From positions 1 through 53,255 of the forward strand of contig NZ_PGTB01000017.1 in the NCBI RefSeq assembly GCF_002786325.1: DNA of 53,255 bases, written 5' to 3'. The notes beneath the pieces were generated by a model, which made no database searches, had not been told where the DNA came from, and was given only the letters and a program-made list of their open reading frames with translations. The stretch comes from Pseudooceanicola lipolyticus (lineage in GTDB: Bacteria > Pseudomonadota > Alphaproteobacteria > Rhodobacterales > Rhodobacteraceae). This document shows positions 24,330-34,035 of the stretch, one piece after another. Every line of letters begins with the position of its first letter. Position 1 is the first letter of the stretch. The translations under genes were made by a program, and so were the position numbers.

Positions 24330-25514
24330 ATGGCCGCCGCGTCCGAGATCGTCGCCTCGCTGCCGCCCGAGCAACTTGTCCGGGCGCTGGAGGTGAATGA
24401 TTACATGCTGGGCGAGGCGCGGCAGGCCACCGATGCCGATATCGTCATCTCGGGCATGTCCGAGCGCATTTTCGCCGCGGGGGTGCCATTGGACCGGTCG
24501 TCGTCCATCGTGCGGCTGCTGCATGCGGAATCAGTGGCCAGCGCGCGGTATTGGGAACGCGGAATCGGCGCACGGCACCAGACCTTTCCCTTCCGTCTGG
24601 GCGACAGCGGCGAGCAATATAACCGCTCACCGGCGGCGGTGGTGCATCAGACTCGCGAATGGCTGACGCTGTGGCTGCCCGATACGCCCGACGACGCCTA
24701 TAACATCGTGCCCGAGCTGAAGGCCGACGGCTATACCCATTACGTGATGATGCCGGTCTTTACCGCCGAGGGCATGTCGAACACCTTCAGCTTTGCCACC
24801 AAGGCGCCGCAGGGATTTTCCGACAGCGATTTTGCCTTTTTCCGAGCGATCTTTCCCGCAATTGCGGCCTGCCAGGAGATATTGGCCACCCGGCGCATCC
24901 TGCATGAACTGGTGCGGATGTATGTCGGCAACGAACCGCACAAGCGCATCCTGTCGGGCGATGTGCACCGGGGACAGGTGACGCGGATACGCTCGGCGAT
25001 CCTGTTTGCCGATATGCGCGAGTTTACCCGTCTGACCGCTGACCTCAGCGCCGAGGCGGCCACGCGCCTGCTGAACGACTATTACGACTGCATCGTGCCC
25101 CCGGTCGAGGAGCGCGGCGGCGAGGTGTTGAAATTCATCGCCGATGGCATTCTGGCGATTTTCCGCGCCGAGGGCGAAGGTGGCAGAGCCTGCCGGCACG
25201 CGACCGAGGCGGCGCGCGCCGGGCTGGCCAATGTCGCAAGCTATGCGGGCCAGCCGAAATTCGAGGTCGGGATCGGCCTGCATTTCGGCGAGGTCGCCTT
25301 TGGCAATGTCGGATCAGGGGCGCGGCTGGATTACACGGTGATCGGACGCGACGTGAACCTGGCCAGCCGGGTCGCCACGTTATGCGGGACGCTGAAAATG
25401 CCGCTGCTGGCCTCGTCGCAATTCCGGGCGGCGATTGGCGATCAGCCCTGCCGCCCGGTGGGCGCCTTCGAACTCAAGGGCCTGAAACGGCCCGAGGAGA
25501 TCATCGCGCTATAG
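24330..25514 (+). CDS. Class III adenylate/guanylate cyclase
   Basis: A 394-residue soluble protein. The C-terminal cyclase domain starts near residue 220. Metal-binding Asp are at 228 (ILFADMREFT) and 272 (EVLKFIADGIL), and the transition-state region is YTVIGRDVNLASR. The N-terminal ~200 residues have no recognised motif but may be a GAF-like sensor ending in a helix. It is likely to make cAMP; substrate choice is not decided by sequence alone. It lies 48 bases after the aminotransferase on the same strand and converges with dnaJ. No membrane segment is seen. Confidence 0.85.
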   Translation: MAAASEIVASLPPEQLVRALEVNDYMLGEARQATDADIVISGMSERIFAAGVPLDRSSSIVRLLHAESVASARYWERGIGARHQTFPFRLGDSGEQYNRSPAAVVHQTREWLTLWLPDTPDDAYNIVPELKADGYTHYVMMPVFTAEGMSNTFSFATKAPQGFSDSDFAFFRAIFPAIAACQEILATRRILHELVRMYVGNEPHKRILSGDVHRGQVTRIRSAILFADMREFTRLTADLSAEAATRLLNDYYDCIVPPVEERGGEVLKFIADGILAIFRAEGEGGRACRHATEAARAGLANVASYAGQPKFEVGIGLHFGEVAFGNVGSGARLDYTVIGRDVNLASRVATLCGTLKMPLLASSQFRAAIGDQPCRPVGAFELKGLKRPEEIIAL

Positions 25515-25523
25515 GCTGGCGGC

Positions 25524-26681
25524 TCAGCCCTTCATGCCGTCCCAGAAGGATTTGACCGAGGAAAAGAACGACTTGGTCTCGGGGTTGTTATCCTCGCTCA
25601 GATCCTCGAATTCGCGCAGGATCTCTTTCTGGCGGCTGGTCAGGTTCACCGGGGTTTCCACCGCCAGTTCGATGAACATGTCGCCGGTGCCGCCGCCGCG
25701 CAGGGGCGGCATGCCCTTGCCGCGCAGGCGCATCTGACGGCCCGATTGGCTGCCGCCGGGGATCTGCACCCGCGTGCGCCCGCCGTCGATGGTCGGCACT
25801 TCGATGGCGCCGCCCAGGGCGGCCTTGGACATCGACACCGGGACGCGGCAATAGAGATTGGCCCCGTCGCGTTCGAACAGCTTGTGCGGCGCCACCTCGA
25901 CAAAGATATACAGGTCGCCCGGAGGCCCGCCGCGCATCCCTGCCTCACCCTCTCCGGCCAGCCGGATGCGGGTGCCGGTTTCGACCCCGGCGGGAATGTT
26001 GACGTTCAGCGCGCGGTGCTTTTCAACCCGGCCCTGGCCGCCGCAGGCCTTGCAGGGGTTCTTGATGATCTGGCCGATGCCGGCACAGGTGGGACAGGTC
26101 CGCTCGACCGTGAAAAAGCCCTGCTGTGCCCGCACCTTGCCCATGCCCGAACAGGTGGGGCAGGTGGTGGGTTCGGTGCCGCCTTCGGAGCCCGAGCCAT
26201 CGCAGGCCGAACAGGTGACCGAGGTGGGCACGTTGATGGTTTTCTGCATGCCCGAAAAGGCATCTTCCAGCGTCACCCGCAGGTTATACCGCAGGTCCGA
26301 GCCGCGCGCGGCACGGCGGGTGCCGCCCCGGCCGCCGCCGCCCATGAAGTCGCCGAACAGATCGTCGAACACATCCGAGAAGGCAGAGGAAAAATCGCCG
26401 CCGGGATAGCCGCCGCCGGGGCGTGCGCCCTGGCCGCCACCGCCGCCCATGCTGCCGTCAAAGGCGGCATGGCCGAACCGGTCATATGCGGCTTTCTTGT
26501 CGGCATCCTTCAGGATTTCATAGGCCGCATTGGCCTCTTTGAACTTTGCCTCGGCGTCGGGATTGTCCTTGTTCCGGTCCGGGTGCAGTTCCTTGGCCTT
26601 CTTGCGATAGGCTTTCTTGATCTCGTCAGCGGATGCGCCTTTGGCCACGCCAAGCACGTCATAGAAATCACGCTTAGACAT
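25524..26681 (-). CDS. dnaJ: Chaperone protein DnaJ
   Basis: A 385-residue type I J-protein that delivers clients to DnaK and stimulates its ATPase. The J domain at 5-70 has HPD at 33-35. A Gly/Phe-rich stretch follows at ~76-115. Four CxxCxGxG zinc repeats lie at ~145-215 ([32 protein letters not shown]). The C-terminal client-binding domain follows. It is downstream of dnaK with a 78-base gap holding a strong hairpin, and probably shares the heat-shock promoter upstream of dnaK. Confidence 0.97.
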   Translation of the reverse strand: MSKRDFYDVLGVAKGASADEIKKAYRKKAKELHPDRNKDNPDAEAKFKEANAAYEILKDADKKAAYDRFGHAAFDGSMGGGGGQGARPGGGYPGGDFSSAFSDVFDDLFGDFMGGGGRGGTRRAARGSDLRYNLRVTLEDAFSGMQKTINVPTSVTCSACDGSGSEGGTEPTTCPTCSGMGKVRAQQGFFTVERTCPTCAGIGQIIKNPCKACGGQGRVEKHRALNVNIPAGVETGTRIRLAGEGEAGMRGGPPGDLYIFVEVAPHKLFERDGANLYCRVPVSMSKAALGGAIEVPTIDGGRTRVQIPGGSQSGRQMRLRGKGMPPLRGGGTGDMFIELAVETPVNLTSRQKEILREFEDLSEDNNPETKSFFSSVKSFWDGMKG

Positions 26682-26709
26682 CGTATCGTCCTCTCTGCCG
26701 AAACGCAGC

Positions 26710-26736
26710 GGGCCGGCCCGGATCCCGGACCGGCCC
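26710..26736 (-). promoter_or_regulatory. Intercistronic hairpin between dnaK and dnaJ
   Basis: Twelve-base GC arms (GGGCCGGCCCGG/CCGGACCGGCCC, one mismatch or wobble) around ATC. It lies in the short gap between the two genes and no U-run follows, so it is more likely an mRNA-stability or attenuation element than a full stop. Confidence 0.5.
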
Positions 26737-26759
26737 CCACATCGCGTTCCGGCTATGCA

Positions 26760-28670
26760 TTACGCACGTTTGTCGTCATCCAGGTCTTCGAACTCGGCAT
26801 CGACGATGTCATCATCGCCACCGGCGACGTCATCGGCGGCTTTCGGTTCGTCATCCGCCTCTTCCTGGCTGGCCTTGTAGATCGCTTCGCCCAGCTTCAT
26901 CGCGGCTTCGGTTACGTTCTGAATGCCGCCGCGGATCTTGTCCACGTTGTCGGTTTCCAGCTCGTCCTTGAGCGCAGCAATTGCCAGTTCGATCGCCTCG
27001 ATGGTCGAGGGGTCGACCTTGTCGCCATGTTCTTCCATCGACTTCTCGGTGGAATGGACCAGGCTTTCGGCCTGGTTCTTGGCATCGACCAGTTCGCGCC
27101 GCTTCTTGTCGGACTCGGCGTTTTCCTCGGCGTCCTTCACCATGCGTTCGATATCGTCGTCGGTCAGACCGCCCGAGGCCTGGATGGTGATCTTCTGTTC
27201 CTTACCGGTGCCCTTGTCCTTGGCCGACACCGACACGATGCCGTTGGCGTCGATGTCAAATGTCACCTCGATCTGCGGCATGCCACGCGGTGCCGGCGGG
27301 ATGTCTTCCAGGTTGAACTGGCCGAGGATCTTGTTGTCGGCGGCCATTTCGCGTTCGCCCTGGAACACCCGGATGGTCACGGCGTTCTGATGGTCTTCCG
27401 CGGTCGAGAAGATCTGCGACTTCTTGGTCGGGATCGTGGTGTTGCGGTCGATCAGGCGGGTAAAGACACCGCCCAGCGTCTCGATGCCGAGGCTCAGCGG
27501 GGTCACGTCCAGCAGAACCACGTCTTTCACGTCGCCCTGCAGCACGCCGGCCTGGATGGCGGCGCCCATGGCGACCACCTCGTCCGGGTTCACACCTTTG
27601 TGCGGCTCTTTACCGAAGAACTTGGTCACTTCCTCGACCACTTTCGGCATCCGGGTCATACCGCCGACCAGGACAACCTCGTCCACGTCATTGGCGGAAA
27701 TGCCGGCGTCTTTCAGCGCCGCCTTACAGGGCGCCATCGATTTCTTGATCAGGTCACCCACCAGGCTTTCCAGCTTGGCGCGGGTCAGCTTCATCACCAT
27801 GTGCAGCGGCTGACCGTCCGAACCCATCGAGATAAACGGCTGGTTGATCTCGGTCTGGGTCGAGCTGGACAGTTCGATCTTGGCCTTTTCCGCGGCTTCC
27901 TTCAGGCGCTGCAGCGCCATCTTGTCCTTGGTCAGGTCGACGCCATGCTCTTTCTTGAACTCCTCGGCGAGGTAGTTGACGATCCGCATGTCGAAATCTT
28001 CGCCACCCAGGAAGGTGTCGCCATTGGTCGATTTCACTTCGAACAGGCCATCGTCGATTTCCAGGATGGTCACGTCGAATGTGCCACCGCCCAGGTCATA
28101 GACCGCGATGGTGTGGCTGTTTTCCTTGTCGAGCCCATAGGCCAGCGCGGCAGCCGTCGGTTCGTTGATGATCCGCAGCACTTCCAGGCCGGCGATCTTG
28201 CCGGCATCCTTGGTGGCCTGACGCTGGGCGTCGTTGAAATAGGCGGGCACGGTGATCACGGCCTGCGTGACCTCTTCGCCCAGATAGCTTTCGGCGGTCT
28301 CTTTCATCTTGCCGAGGATGAAGGCCGAGATCTGGCTGGGCGAATATTTCTCGCCGCGCGATTCGACCCAGGCATCGCCATTGCCGCCGTCGATGATGGC
28401 ATAGGGGACAAGTTTCTTGTCCTTTTCCACCTCGGCATCGCCGACGCGACGACCGATCAGACGCTTGACCGCGAAAATCGTGTTGCTGGAGTTGGTGACT
28501 GCCTGGCGCTTGGCCGGCTGGCCGACCAGCCGCTCTTCTTCGGTGAAGGCGACAATCGACGGAGTCGTGCGCGCACCTTCAGCATTCTCGATCACCCGGG
28601 GCTGGCTGCCGTCCATGATGGCGACACAGCTGTTGGTCGTCCCAAGGTCGATACCTATGACTTTTCCCAT
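26760..28670 (-). CDS. dnaK: Molecular chaperone DnaK (Hsp70)
   Basis: A 636-residue ATP-driven chaperone. The nucleotide-binding domain starts [14 protein letters not shown], with [13 protein letters not shown] at ~170-182 and the second phosphate loop in [11 protein letters not shown]. The linker is [12 protein letters not shown] (~388-399). The substrate domain and helical lid end with the acidic tail [18 protein letters not shown]. It has the full family length. A heat-shock-type promoter is visible upstream. Confidence 0.98.
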   Translation of the reverse strand: MGKVIGIDLGTTNSCVAIMDGSQPRVIENAEGARTTPSIVAFTEEERLVGQPAKRQAVTNSSNTIFAVKRLIGRRVGDAEVEKDKKLVPYAIIDGGNGDAWVESRGEKYSPSQISAFILGKMKETAESYLGEEVTQAVITVPAYFNDAQRQATKDAGKIAGLEVLRIINEPTAAALAYGLDKENSHTIAVYDLGGGTFDVTILEIDDGLFEVKSTNGDTFLGGEDFDMRIVNYLAEEFKKEHGVDLTKDKMALQRLKEAAEKAKIELSSSTQTEINQPFISMGSDGQPLHMVMKLTRAKLESLVGDLIKKSMAPCKAALKDAGISANDVDEVVLVGGMTRMPKVVEEVTKFFGKEPHKGVNPDEVVAMGAAIQAGVLQGDVKDVVLLDVTPLSLGIETLGGVFTRLIDRNTTIPTKKSQIFSTAEDHQNAVTIRVFQGEREMAADNKILGQFNLEDIPPAPRGMPQIEVTFDIDANGIVSVSAKDKGTGKEQKITIQASGGLTDDDIERMVKDAEENAESDKKRRELVDAKNQAESLVHSTEKSMEEHGDKVDPSTIEAIELAIAALKDELETDNVDKIRGGIQNVTEAAMKLGEAIYKASQEEADDEPKAADDVAGGDDDIVDAEFEDLDDDKRA

Positions 28671-28783
28671 CTTCTTTGATCCCTTCTCTCTTTAAGGCGA
28701 TATCCCGAGGCCGGAACCCGTATTGGCATCCCCGCCCCGATCCGGTTGCCGTGGAAGCCGCATTCGCTTCCCCGGCGTCCCGG

Positions 28784-28815
28784 CGTATATAGGGAGCAGA
28801 CTCTGACCCTGCAAC
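28784..28815 (-). promoter_or_regulatory. Sigma-32-like heat-shock promoter of dnaK
   Basis: On the minus strand GTTGCAG (28809-28815) and CTATATACG (28784-28792) are 16 bases apart, close to the CTTG...CTATAT form used by alphaproteobacterial RpoH. It lies 114-145 bases before the dnaK start. Confidence 0.5.
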
Positions 28816-28900
28816 CGTTCTTAAAGGCGCAAATGTGCAAATCTGAGGCGAATTGGACCATGTGCCGGAAAGGGATCCATCCTGTGGCCGGGCGGCGACC

Positions 28901-29503
28901 ATGACCCGGTTGGCACTGGGTGCGGCCGAACTGTGGAAAGATCACCTGGACCCGGCGCGGCAGGCCCGGCTGGTCGAGGTCGTGGCGCAGCTGTGCAGGG
29001 CCGCGCCGCCCTATGCGCCGATGACGCCCTATGGCAAGAAGATGTCGGTGCAGATGACCTCGGCGGGGCAGTTCGGCTGGTATTCCGACCGCAAGGGATA
29101 TCGCTATGTCACCACGCATCCCGACGGCATGGATTGGCCGCCGATCCCGCGCGAGATCCTGCAGATCTGGCAAGAGGTCACCGGGCTCGAACATGCGCCC
29201 GAATGCTGCCTGGTGAACCACTATGGTGAAGGCGCCCGCATGGGGCTGCACCAGGACAAGGACGAGGCCGATTTCTCCTGGCCGGTGGTCTCGGTGTCGC
29301 TGGGCGATGACGGCCTGTTCCGAATCGGCGGCACCACGCGCGGGGGCAAGACCGCCTCGGCCTGGCTGCAGTCGGGGGATGTGGTGGTGCTGGGCGGTGC
29401 GGCGCGCCTGGCCTATCACGGCGTGGACCGCATCCGTTACGGGTCGTCGCGATTGCTGCCGCAGGGGGGGCGGATCAACCTGACGCTGCGGGTCGTCACC
29501 TGA
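28901..29503 (+). CDS. alkB: AlkB-like Fe(II)/2-oxoglutarate dioxygenase
   Basis: A 200-residue enzyme of the family that repairs alkylated bases by oxidative demethylation. The iron ligands are H117 and D119 (GLHQDKDE) and the distal H173 (YHGVDR). The 2-oxoglutarate-binding Arg lies in GGRINLTLR near the C-terminus. Y-Y/W-type base-binding residues occur in GYRYVTTHPDGMDWPPIP. The ATG at 28901 gives the usual family length; earlier TTG/GTG codons are possible. It diverges from dnaK. An ada or alkA gene is not present nearby. Confidence 0.9.
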   Translation: MTRLALGAAELWKDHLDPARQARLVEVVAQLCRAAPPYAPMTPYGKKMSVQMTSAGQFGWYSDRKGYRYVTTHPDGMDWPPIPREILQIWQEVTGLEHAPECCLVNHYGEGARMGLHQDKDEADFSWPVVSVSLGDDGLFRIGGTTRGGKTASAWLQSGDVVVLGGAARLAYHGVDRIRYGSSRLLPQGGRINLTLRVVT

Positions 29504-29514
29504 TCCGCGGGGGA

Positions 29515-29543
29515 GACCGGGCCGGCACGTGGCCCGCCCGGTC
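29515..29543. terminator. Candidate bidirectional terminator
   Basis: GACCGGG/CCCGGTC arms enclose a partly paired GC-rich loop in the 51-base gap where alkB and the RTX gene converge. T-runs are short, so the call is tentative. Confidence 0.5.
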
Positions 29544-29554
29544 CTTCAAGCGGA

Positions 29555-32068
29555 TTAGAGGATGAAGTCGTTGGCCAAAAACTGGCCCGCCGTCACATCC
29601 TCGATGGTCAGGCGGTCGCCCTCGCCGAAGTTGATGATGGTATCGCCCTTCTTGGTCGACATCAGGTCCTTGAGGTCGGCGAACGAGTCGACATCGAATT
29701 CGCGGATGTCGATCTTCTCGGCCTTCCCCTTGAGGCGGAAATCGGTGATCACGTCGCGCCCGTCGCCCAGGCCGAACACGAACTTGTCGGTTCCGCCGCC
29801 GCCGGTCAGGGTGTCATTGCCCTTTTCGCCGCGCAGCGTGTCCTTGCCACCGCCGCCCAGCAGGGTGTCGGCGCCGCGGTTGCCGATCAGCAGATCCTTG
29901 CCGCCAAGCCCGGCCAGCGTGTCGTTGCCACCAAGGCCGCGCAGGGTGTTGGCCTTGCCGTTGCCGGTCAGTTCGTCGCCATAGCTGCTGCCGATCAGGC
30001 CCTCGATCAGGCTGTAGGAATCGCCAACCGCGTCGCCGTGGGCGGCGTTCTTGCCGGACAGGTCGGCGGCGACCCCGGTATCGGCGTCGGCATAGCTGGC
30101 CAGATCGGTGCCGACCCCGCCGCTCAGCCGGTCGGCGCCGGCGCCGCCCATCAGAATGTCGTTCCCGGCGCCGCCAAACAGCGTGTCGTCGCCGGCGCCG
30201 CCGTGCAGCTTGTCGCCGGTGTCCTTGCCGTTGAGGTTCTCGATGATCTGCGAGGTCGAAATCACCGTGCTGCTGCCGTCACTGGCCACCGCGCGCACCT
30301 CGACCTTGTCATCGGCCTTGGATTTCATCCCGGTCAGCTCGAACTCGTAATACCGCAGGCCGAACGGGGTGATGACCAAATCCTGCGGATCGATCGAGGC
30401 GACCGCGACATCGTTCAGGTAGATCGTCAGCGAGGCGAGGTCGGTTGCCGAAATGCCGGGATCGAGCAGTTCGTCGGACAGGCTGGACGGGTCCAGCACG
30501 ATGGTGGTCGAGTTGTTGTTGATGTTGTCATCGACGATGTCCAGGTCGGCCTCGGAGGCATTGGCGCCGACGCCGAAGCTCTGGATTTGCACGCCCAGAT
30601 TCAGCAGCGCGGTGACTTCGTCGCTCAGGGGGCCACCGGCGTTGTTGCCGCCGTCCGAGAGGAAATACAGCACTTTCTGCCCGGCCGAGGAGCTCTGGAA
30701 ATAGGACAGCGAGGATTGCAGCGCGCTTTCGAAATCGGTGCCGCCCAGCTCGTTCAGGCCACGCACATATTCCAGCACGTCCGCCACGCCATCGCCGTTG
30801 CTGTCCTGGGTTGCGGTGAAGGTCTGCGAAATGGTGGAATCCGATTCGAACGGCACGATGGTAATCGCCGCATCCGGCAGGTTGGCATCGTTGATGATCG
30901 AGGCGTGCAGCGCCTCGAACGAGGCGATCTCGGCATCCAGCACGGTGTTGCTGCTGCCATCGCCGTTGCGGTCGCCGACATTGACCGAACCGGAAAAGCC
31001 CGATCCGGTGCTGCCCGACACGTCGATGGCAAAGACCAGGTCCACGTTGTCCGAAACGACTTCCTGCCGCGACACGAAGCCCGAAATCTTGGTCTTCTTG
31101 CCCCCGGCGGCGTCATCCGCGGTCAGGCTGACCGCGATCTGTTCGCCGGTGGCCAGGGTTTCGATCGACGAGGTGGTGACCGGCAGCACGGTGCCGTCGC
31201 CATAGATCAGATCGTTGCCAGCGCCGCCAAAGGCGACATCGGCGCCAAAGCCGCCGCGAATGGTGTCATTGCCGGCGCCGCTGACCAGCAGGTCGTCGCC
31301 GTCCAGGCCGCGCAGGATGTCGTTGGCACTTGCCCCGTAGAGGTCGTCGTCTTCCGGTGTGCCTTCGAGGTCCAGCTCCATATTCGGCAGCTTCCAGTTC
31401 ACCACCGAGGCGAGCTGGTCCGCGGTCAGACCGTCCAGCGTGCCCAGCGGCAGTTTCTTGAGGCTGTTGAACGTGCTGGCCAGGGTATTGGCGCTGTCGG
31501 CCTGCGACGCGAAGGACAGGAAGGACACCGATTCACCCGGCGCCAGCGTCACGTCATATTCATAGGTCAGGTCGTCATAGCTGAGCGTAAGCTCGGCGCC
31601 GGCCAGATCCTTCTTGTTGGACACCAGCACACCGGCCGGTGTCGTGGCGTCGGTGCTGTCATAGACCGCGACCCAGGTGTCGCTGCTGGTGACGGCCGAG
31701 TCGCCGCTGGAGGTTTGGGTGGCGATATTGCCATCGGCGCCGAAATCGGTGCGCAGCTGGTAGGTATAGGTCACCGTGCTATCGGACGCATTGGTGATGG
31801 TATCGAAGAACCGGGCATAGCCATCGGTCTGCGACACTTTCACCTGCCGCTCCATATAGATGCCAGAATAGTTGACATAGGGCAGGGTTCTGAAGGTGTT
31901 GGCCCCCTCTGCGATCAGGTAATACGAGGCGCTGAGCCCGTAAAAATCCAATCCGGTGTCAAAAGCATCTTCCGACCCGTCAACAATTGAACCGTCGGCA
32001 TTGAGATCCCATTCAAATCCATTTCCGTCGAGAACGCTATGCGTGGTTCTTACAAAATCTTTTGCCAA
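29555..32068 (-). CDS. RTX calcium-binding protein with von Willebrand A domain
   Basis: An 837-residue, Asp/Gly-rich acidic protein, probably secreted. The order is an N-terminal beta-rich region of unknown family (~1-235), a first RTX nonapeptide block (~236-290, GAGNDTIRGG), and a vWA domain from ~340 with the metal site DVSGSTGS. Two more RTX blocks follow at ~614-654 and ~696-770 (GGAGNDILMG). The C-terminal tail resembles a type I secretion signal. No Sec signal is present. The TTG at 32068 has GGAG seven bases upstream; a TTG at 32089 is in frame. It is likely a surface or released adhesin. No ABC/HlyD/TolC exporter genes are nearby. Confidence 0.82.
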   Translation of the reverse strand: MAKDFVRTTHSVLDGNGFEWDLNADGSIVDGSEDAFDTGLDFYGLSASYYLIAEGANTFRTLPYVNYSGIYMERQVKVSQTDGYARFFDTITNASDSTVTYTYQLRTDFGADGNIATQTSSGDSAVTSSDTWVAVYDSTDATTPAGVLVSNKKDLAGAELTLSYDDLTYEYDVTLAPGESVSFLSFASQADSANTLASTFNSLKKLPLGTLDGLTADQLASVVNWKLPNMELDLEGTPEDDDLYGASANDILRGLDGDDLLVSGAGNDTIRGGFGADVAFGGAGNDLIYGDGTVLPVTTSSIETLATGEQIAVSLTADDAAGGKKTKISGFVSRQEVVSDNVDLVFAIDVSGSTGSGFSGSVNVGDRNGDGSSNTVLDAEIASFEALHASIINDANLPDAAITIVPFESDSTISQTFTATQDSNGDGVADVLEYVRGLNELGGTDFESALQSSLSYFQSSSAGQKVLYFLSDGGNNAGGPLSDEVTALLNLGVQIQSFGVGANASEADLDIVDDNINNNSTTIVLDPSSLSDELLDPGISATDLASLTIYLNDVAVASIDPQDLVITPFGLRYYEFELTGMKSKADDKVEVRAVASDGSSTVISTSQIIENLNGKDTGDKLHGGAGDDTLFGGAGNDILMGGAGADRLSGGVGTDLASYADADTGVAADLSGKNAAHGDAVGDSYSLIEGLIGSSYGDELTGNGKANTLRGLGGNDTLAGLGGKDLLIGNRGADTLLGGGGKDTLRGEKGNDTLTGGGGTDKFVFGLGDGRDVITDFRLKGKAEKIDIREFDVDSFADLKDLMSTKKGDTIINFGEGDRLTIEDVTAGQFLANDFIL

Positions 32069-32188
32069 TGTAATGCTCCATCTGACCAATAGGCGCGCGA
32101 TGACTCAGGAGGTTGTGGAGCCATGCGGCGGGCCGCGCGGCGAATCCTTCACTCCGTCGATTTGCGTGCCTAATCCCCTAACACCGAC

Positions 32189-32218
32189 GGGATAGCGGTG
32201 GCCGAGGAGGCGTGTCAA
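32189..32218 (-). promoter_or_regulatory. Candidate promoter of the RTX-vWA gene
   Basis: On the minus strand TTGACA (32213-32218) and TATCCC (32189-32194) are 18 bases apart, 120 bases before the start codon. The rest of the ~235-base gap to the permease gene contains no coding sequence that I can support. Confidence 0.4.
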
Positions 32219-32304
32219 ACCTCGGATGGCCATCGGCGATTATTTTTTAGGCAGAACGGGTTATTCGACGAGTCCAAGGGGCGTTGCGGCGGGGCCGCCG
32301 GGCG

Positions 32305-33126
32305 CTATCTTCGGGCGCCCCAACTCAACGAGGCATGGCGCCGCGTATAGAATTCGCCCATCAGGCCAAGCATCGACAGCGCAACGCCGACCCAAAAGGC
32401 ATACTGCCAATTCGAAAAATGCGGATTGTAGTTAATAAACACGAAGCCGCGGGATTGATCGATGGTGTGAAACAATGGGTTCCAGTTGAATGTGTGCAAC
32501 AGAAATGTGGGCAGCGTATTGGCCAGGAACATCTTACCCGAGGCAATCATATTGGCACGCTGATACACCGTCGACGCGATGTTCACGAAGGTCGGAAACC
32601 AGGGTTTGATCGCGGTCAGCACCAGCCCGACGGCACATCCGGTGAACCAGCTGAGCAGCAACATGCCAAAGGCCGGGATCGGCTGGTAGATGGTGATCGG
32701 TTTGTACGCCGCATGGTAGACAAACAGGATCACCAGCATCGACAGCACCTGGACATACAGGACCCCCAGCGCCGCGCCGGTGATGGTGATCGCGGTGTTC
32801 AGCGGCGCGTGCTGCATCATCGGGCTGCTGGGGCCTTCGGCGCCCACCACCGCGCCCACCGCCTTGACATGCGACATGTACAGAAAAATGCCCGACATGA
32901 TATAGAGCAGGAAGTCGCCGCGCAGCGCGCTGGTGCGCAGATTCAGCAGGCTGACCATGACATAGAAGGCGGCCACCATGATCGCCGCCTGCAGCATGTT
33001 GACCACAAGCGCCATGAAGGCGTTGTTATGGGTTTTGCGCACGCTGCGCACGGTTGCATGAAAGATCAACTCAAGCGTGGTCAGCGCGCCTGAGAAAGCG
33101 GTTTTGCGCACCCGGTGTTTGAACAT
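32305..33126 (-). CDS. ABC-2 type polysaccharide export permease (KpsM/Wzm-like)
   Basis: A 273-residue membrane protein with six predicted spans in the ABC-2 pattern. An amphipathic N-terminal segment includes TLELIFHATVRSVRKTHNNA. A QSRGFVFINYNPHFSNW loop precedes the last span. It is similar in layout to capsule exporters KpsM/BexB. The ATG at 33126 follows the 111-base region divergent from cysQ. Its ATPase partner (KpsT) and the KpsD/KpsE-type outer components are not in the window, so it must pair with proteins encoded elsewhere. The transported glycan is unknown. Confidence 0.78.
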   Translation of the reverse strand: MFKHRVRKTAFSGALTTLELIFHATVRSVRKTHNNAFMALVVNMLQAAIMVAAFYVMVSLLNLRTSALRGDFLLYIMSGIFLYMSHVKAVGAVVGAEGPSSPMMQHAPLNTAITITGAALGVLYVQVLSMLVILFVYHAAYKPITIYQPIPAFGMLLLSWFTGCAVGLVLTAIKPWFPTFVNIASTVYQRANMIASGKMFLANTLPTFLLHTFNWNPLFHTIDQSRGFVFINYNPHFSNWQYAFWVGVALSMLGLMGEFYTRRHASLSWGARR

Positions 33127-33237
33127 GGCCTCTGGGTCCTGTGACCGGTCACGGACTTCTTGCTGTTCCGCTGGGGGCAAAGCATAAGGGGCGGCGTGTG
33201 AATATTCAACAAACCGGCACAAAACGGAGCGGATTGC

Positions 33238-34035
33238 GTGAACTATGAGACTTTGATGCCATTGATGCGGAAACTTGCCATCGAGGCCGGCGAAAAGATC
33301 ATGGAGATCTACGAGGCCGACGATTTCGAGGTGAAATCCAAGTCGGATGACAGCCCGGTGACCGAGGCCGACGAAGCCGCCGATGCGCTGATCTCTGCCG
33401 GACTGCGCGCCGCCTTCCCGGATGTGATGCTGGTGACCGAAGAGCAGGCCGCCTCGCATGCCGCCCGTGGCGACACTTTTCTGATCGTCGACCCGCTGGA
33501 CGGCACCAAGGAATTCGTACATCGCCGCGGCGATTTCACCGTCAATATCGCTTTGGTCGAAGCCGGCGTGCCGACACGCGGCGTGGTTTACGCGCCGGCC
33601 AAGGGCCGCCTGTTTATGACACAGCCGGAAGGTGAGTCGGTGGAAGAGACCGGAGATCTGGCGGCCGAAACAATTGGCGCGCAAAAGCCGGTTTGTGTCG
33701 GCAGCCCGGACAATTCGGCCCTTATGGTTGTCGCCAGCAAGTCGCATCGCGACCAGGCGACCGATGATTACATCGGCAAATACAACGTTAAGGATATGAC
33801 CAGCGCCGGGTCGTCGTTGAAGTTCTGCCTGGTCGCCACCGGCGAGGCCGACCTCTATCCGCGGCTGGGCCGGACCATGGAATGGGACACTGCCGCAGGT
33901 CACGCGGTGCTGGCCGGGGCAGGTGGCAAGGTGGTGCGTTTCGACGATCATTCGCCCCTGACCTATGGCAAGGAGGGCTTCGCCAACCCCTTCTTCATCG
34001 CCTATGCGCCCGGGGTGGAATTGAAGGCCGGGTGA
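33238..34035 (+). CDS. cysQ: 3'(2'),5'-bisphosphate nucleotidase CysQ
   Basis: A 265-residue Mg-dependent phosphatase that hydrolyses PAP, the by-product of PAPS-using sulfotransferases. The metal-binding motif DPLDGTKEF has Asp at 85 and 88. An upstream Glu lies in VTEEQA. The second signature is WDTAAGHAVLAGAGG near residue 220. The start is GTG. The stop overlaps the kdsB-like ATG by one base (TGATG). Its place next to capsule-type genes and near two sulfotransferases fits PAP recycling during glycan sulfation. Confidence 0.92.
   Translation: MNYETLMPLMRKLAIEAGEKIMEIYEADDFEVKSKSDDSPVTEADEAADALISAGLRAAFPDVMLVTEEQAASHAARGDTFLIVDPLDGTKEFVHRRGDFTVNIALVEAGVPTRGVVYAPAKGRLFMTQPEGESVEETGDLAAETIGAQKPVCVGSPDNSALMVVASKSHRDQATDDYIGKYNVKDMTSAGSSLKFCLVATGEADLYPRLGRTMEWDTAAGHAVLAGAGGKVVRFDDHSPLTYGKEGFANPFFIAYAPGVELKAG

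Noticed and set aside
25746-28679. A 977-codon + strand open frame opposite dnaK and dnaJ
   Set aside because: Long antisense frames over dnaK are a known artefact of GC-rich codon use; no motif or ribosome site was found.
29800-31320. Tandem repeats that might suggest a CRISPR or satellite array
   Set aside because: They are coding RTX nonapeptides of varied DNA sequence in frame, with no constant spacer-repeat structure.
30038-31990. A 650-codon + strand open frame opposite the RTX gene
   Set aside because: It is the regular complement of Gly/Asp-rich repeats, giving false periodic sequence.
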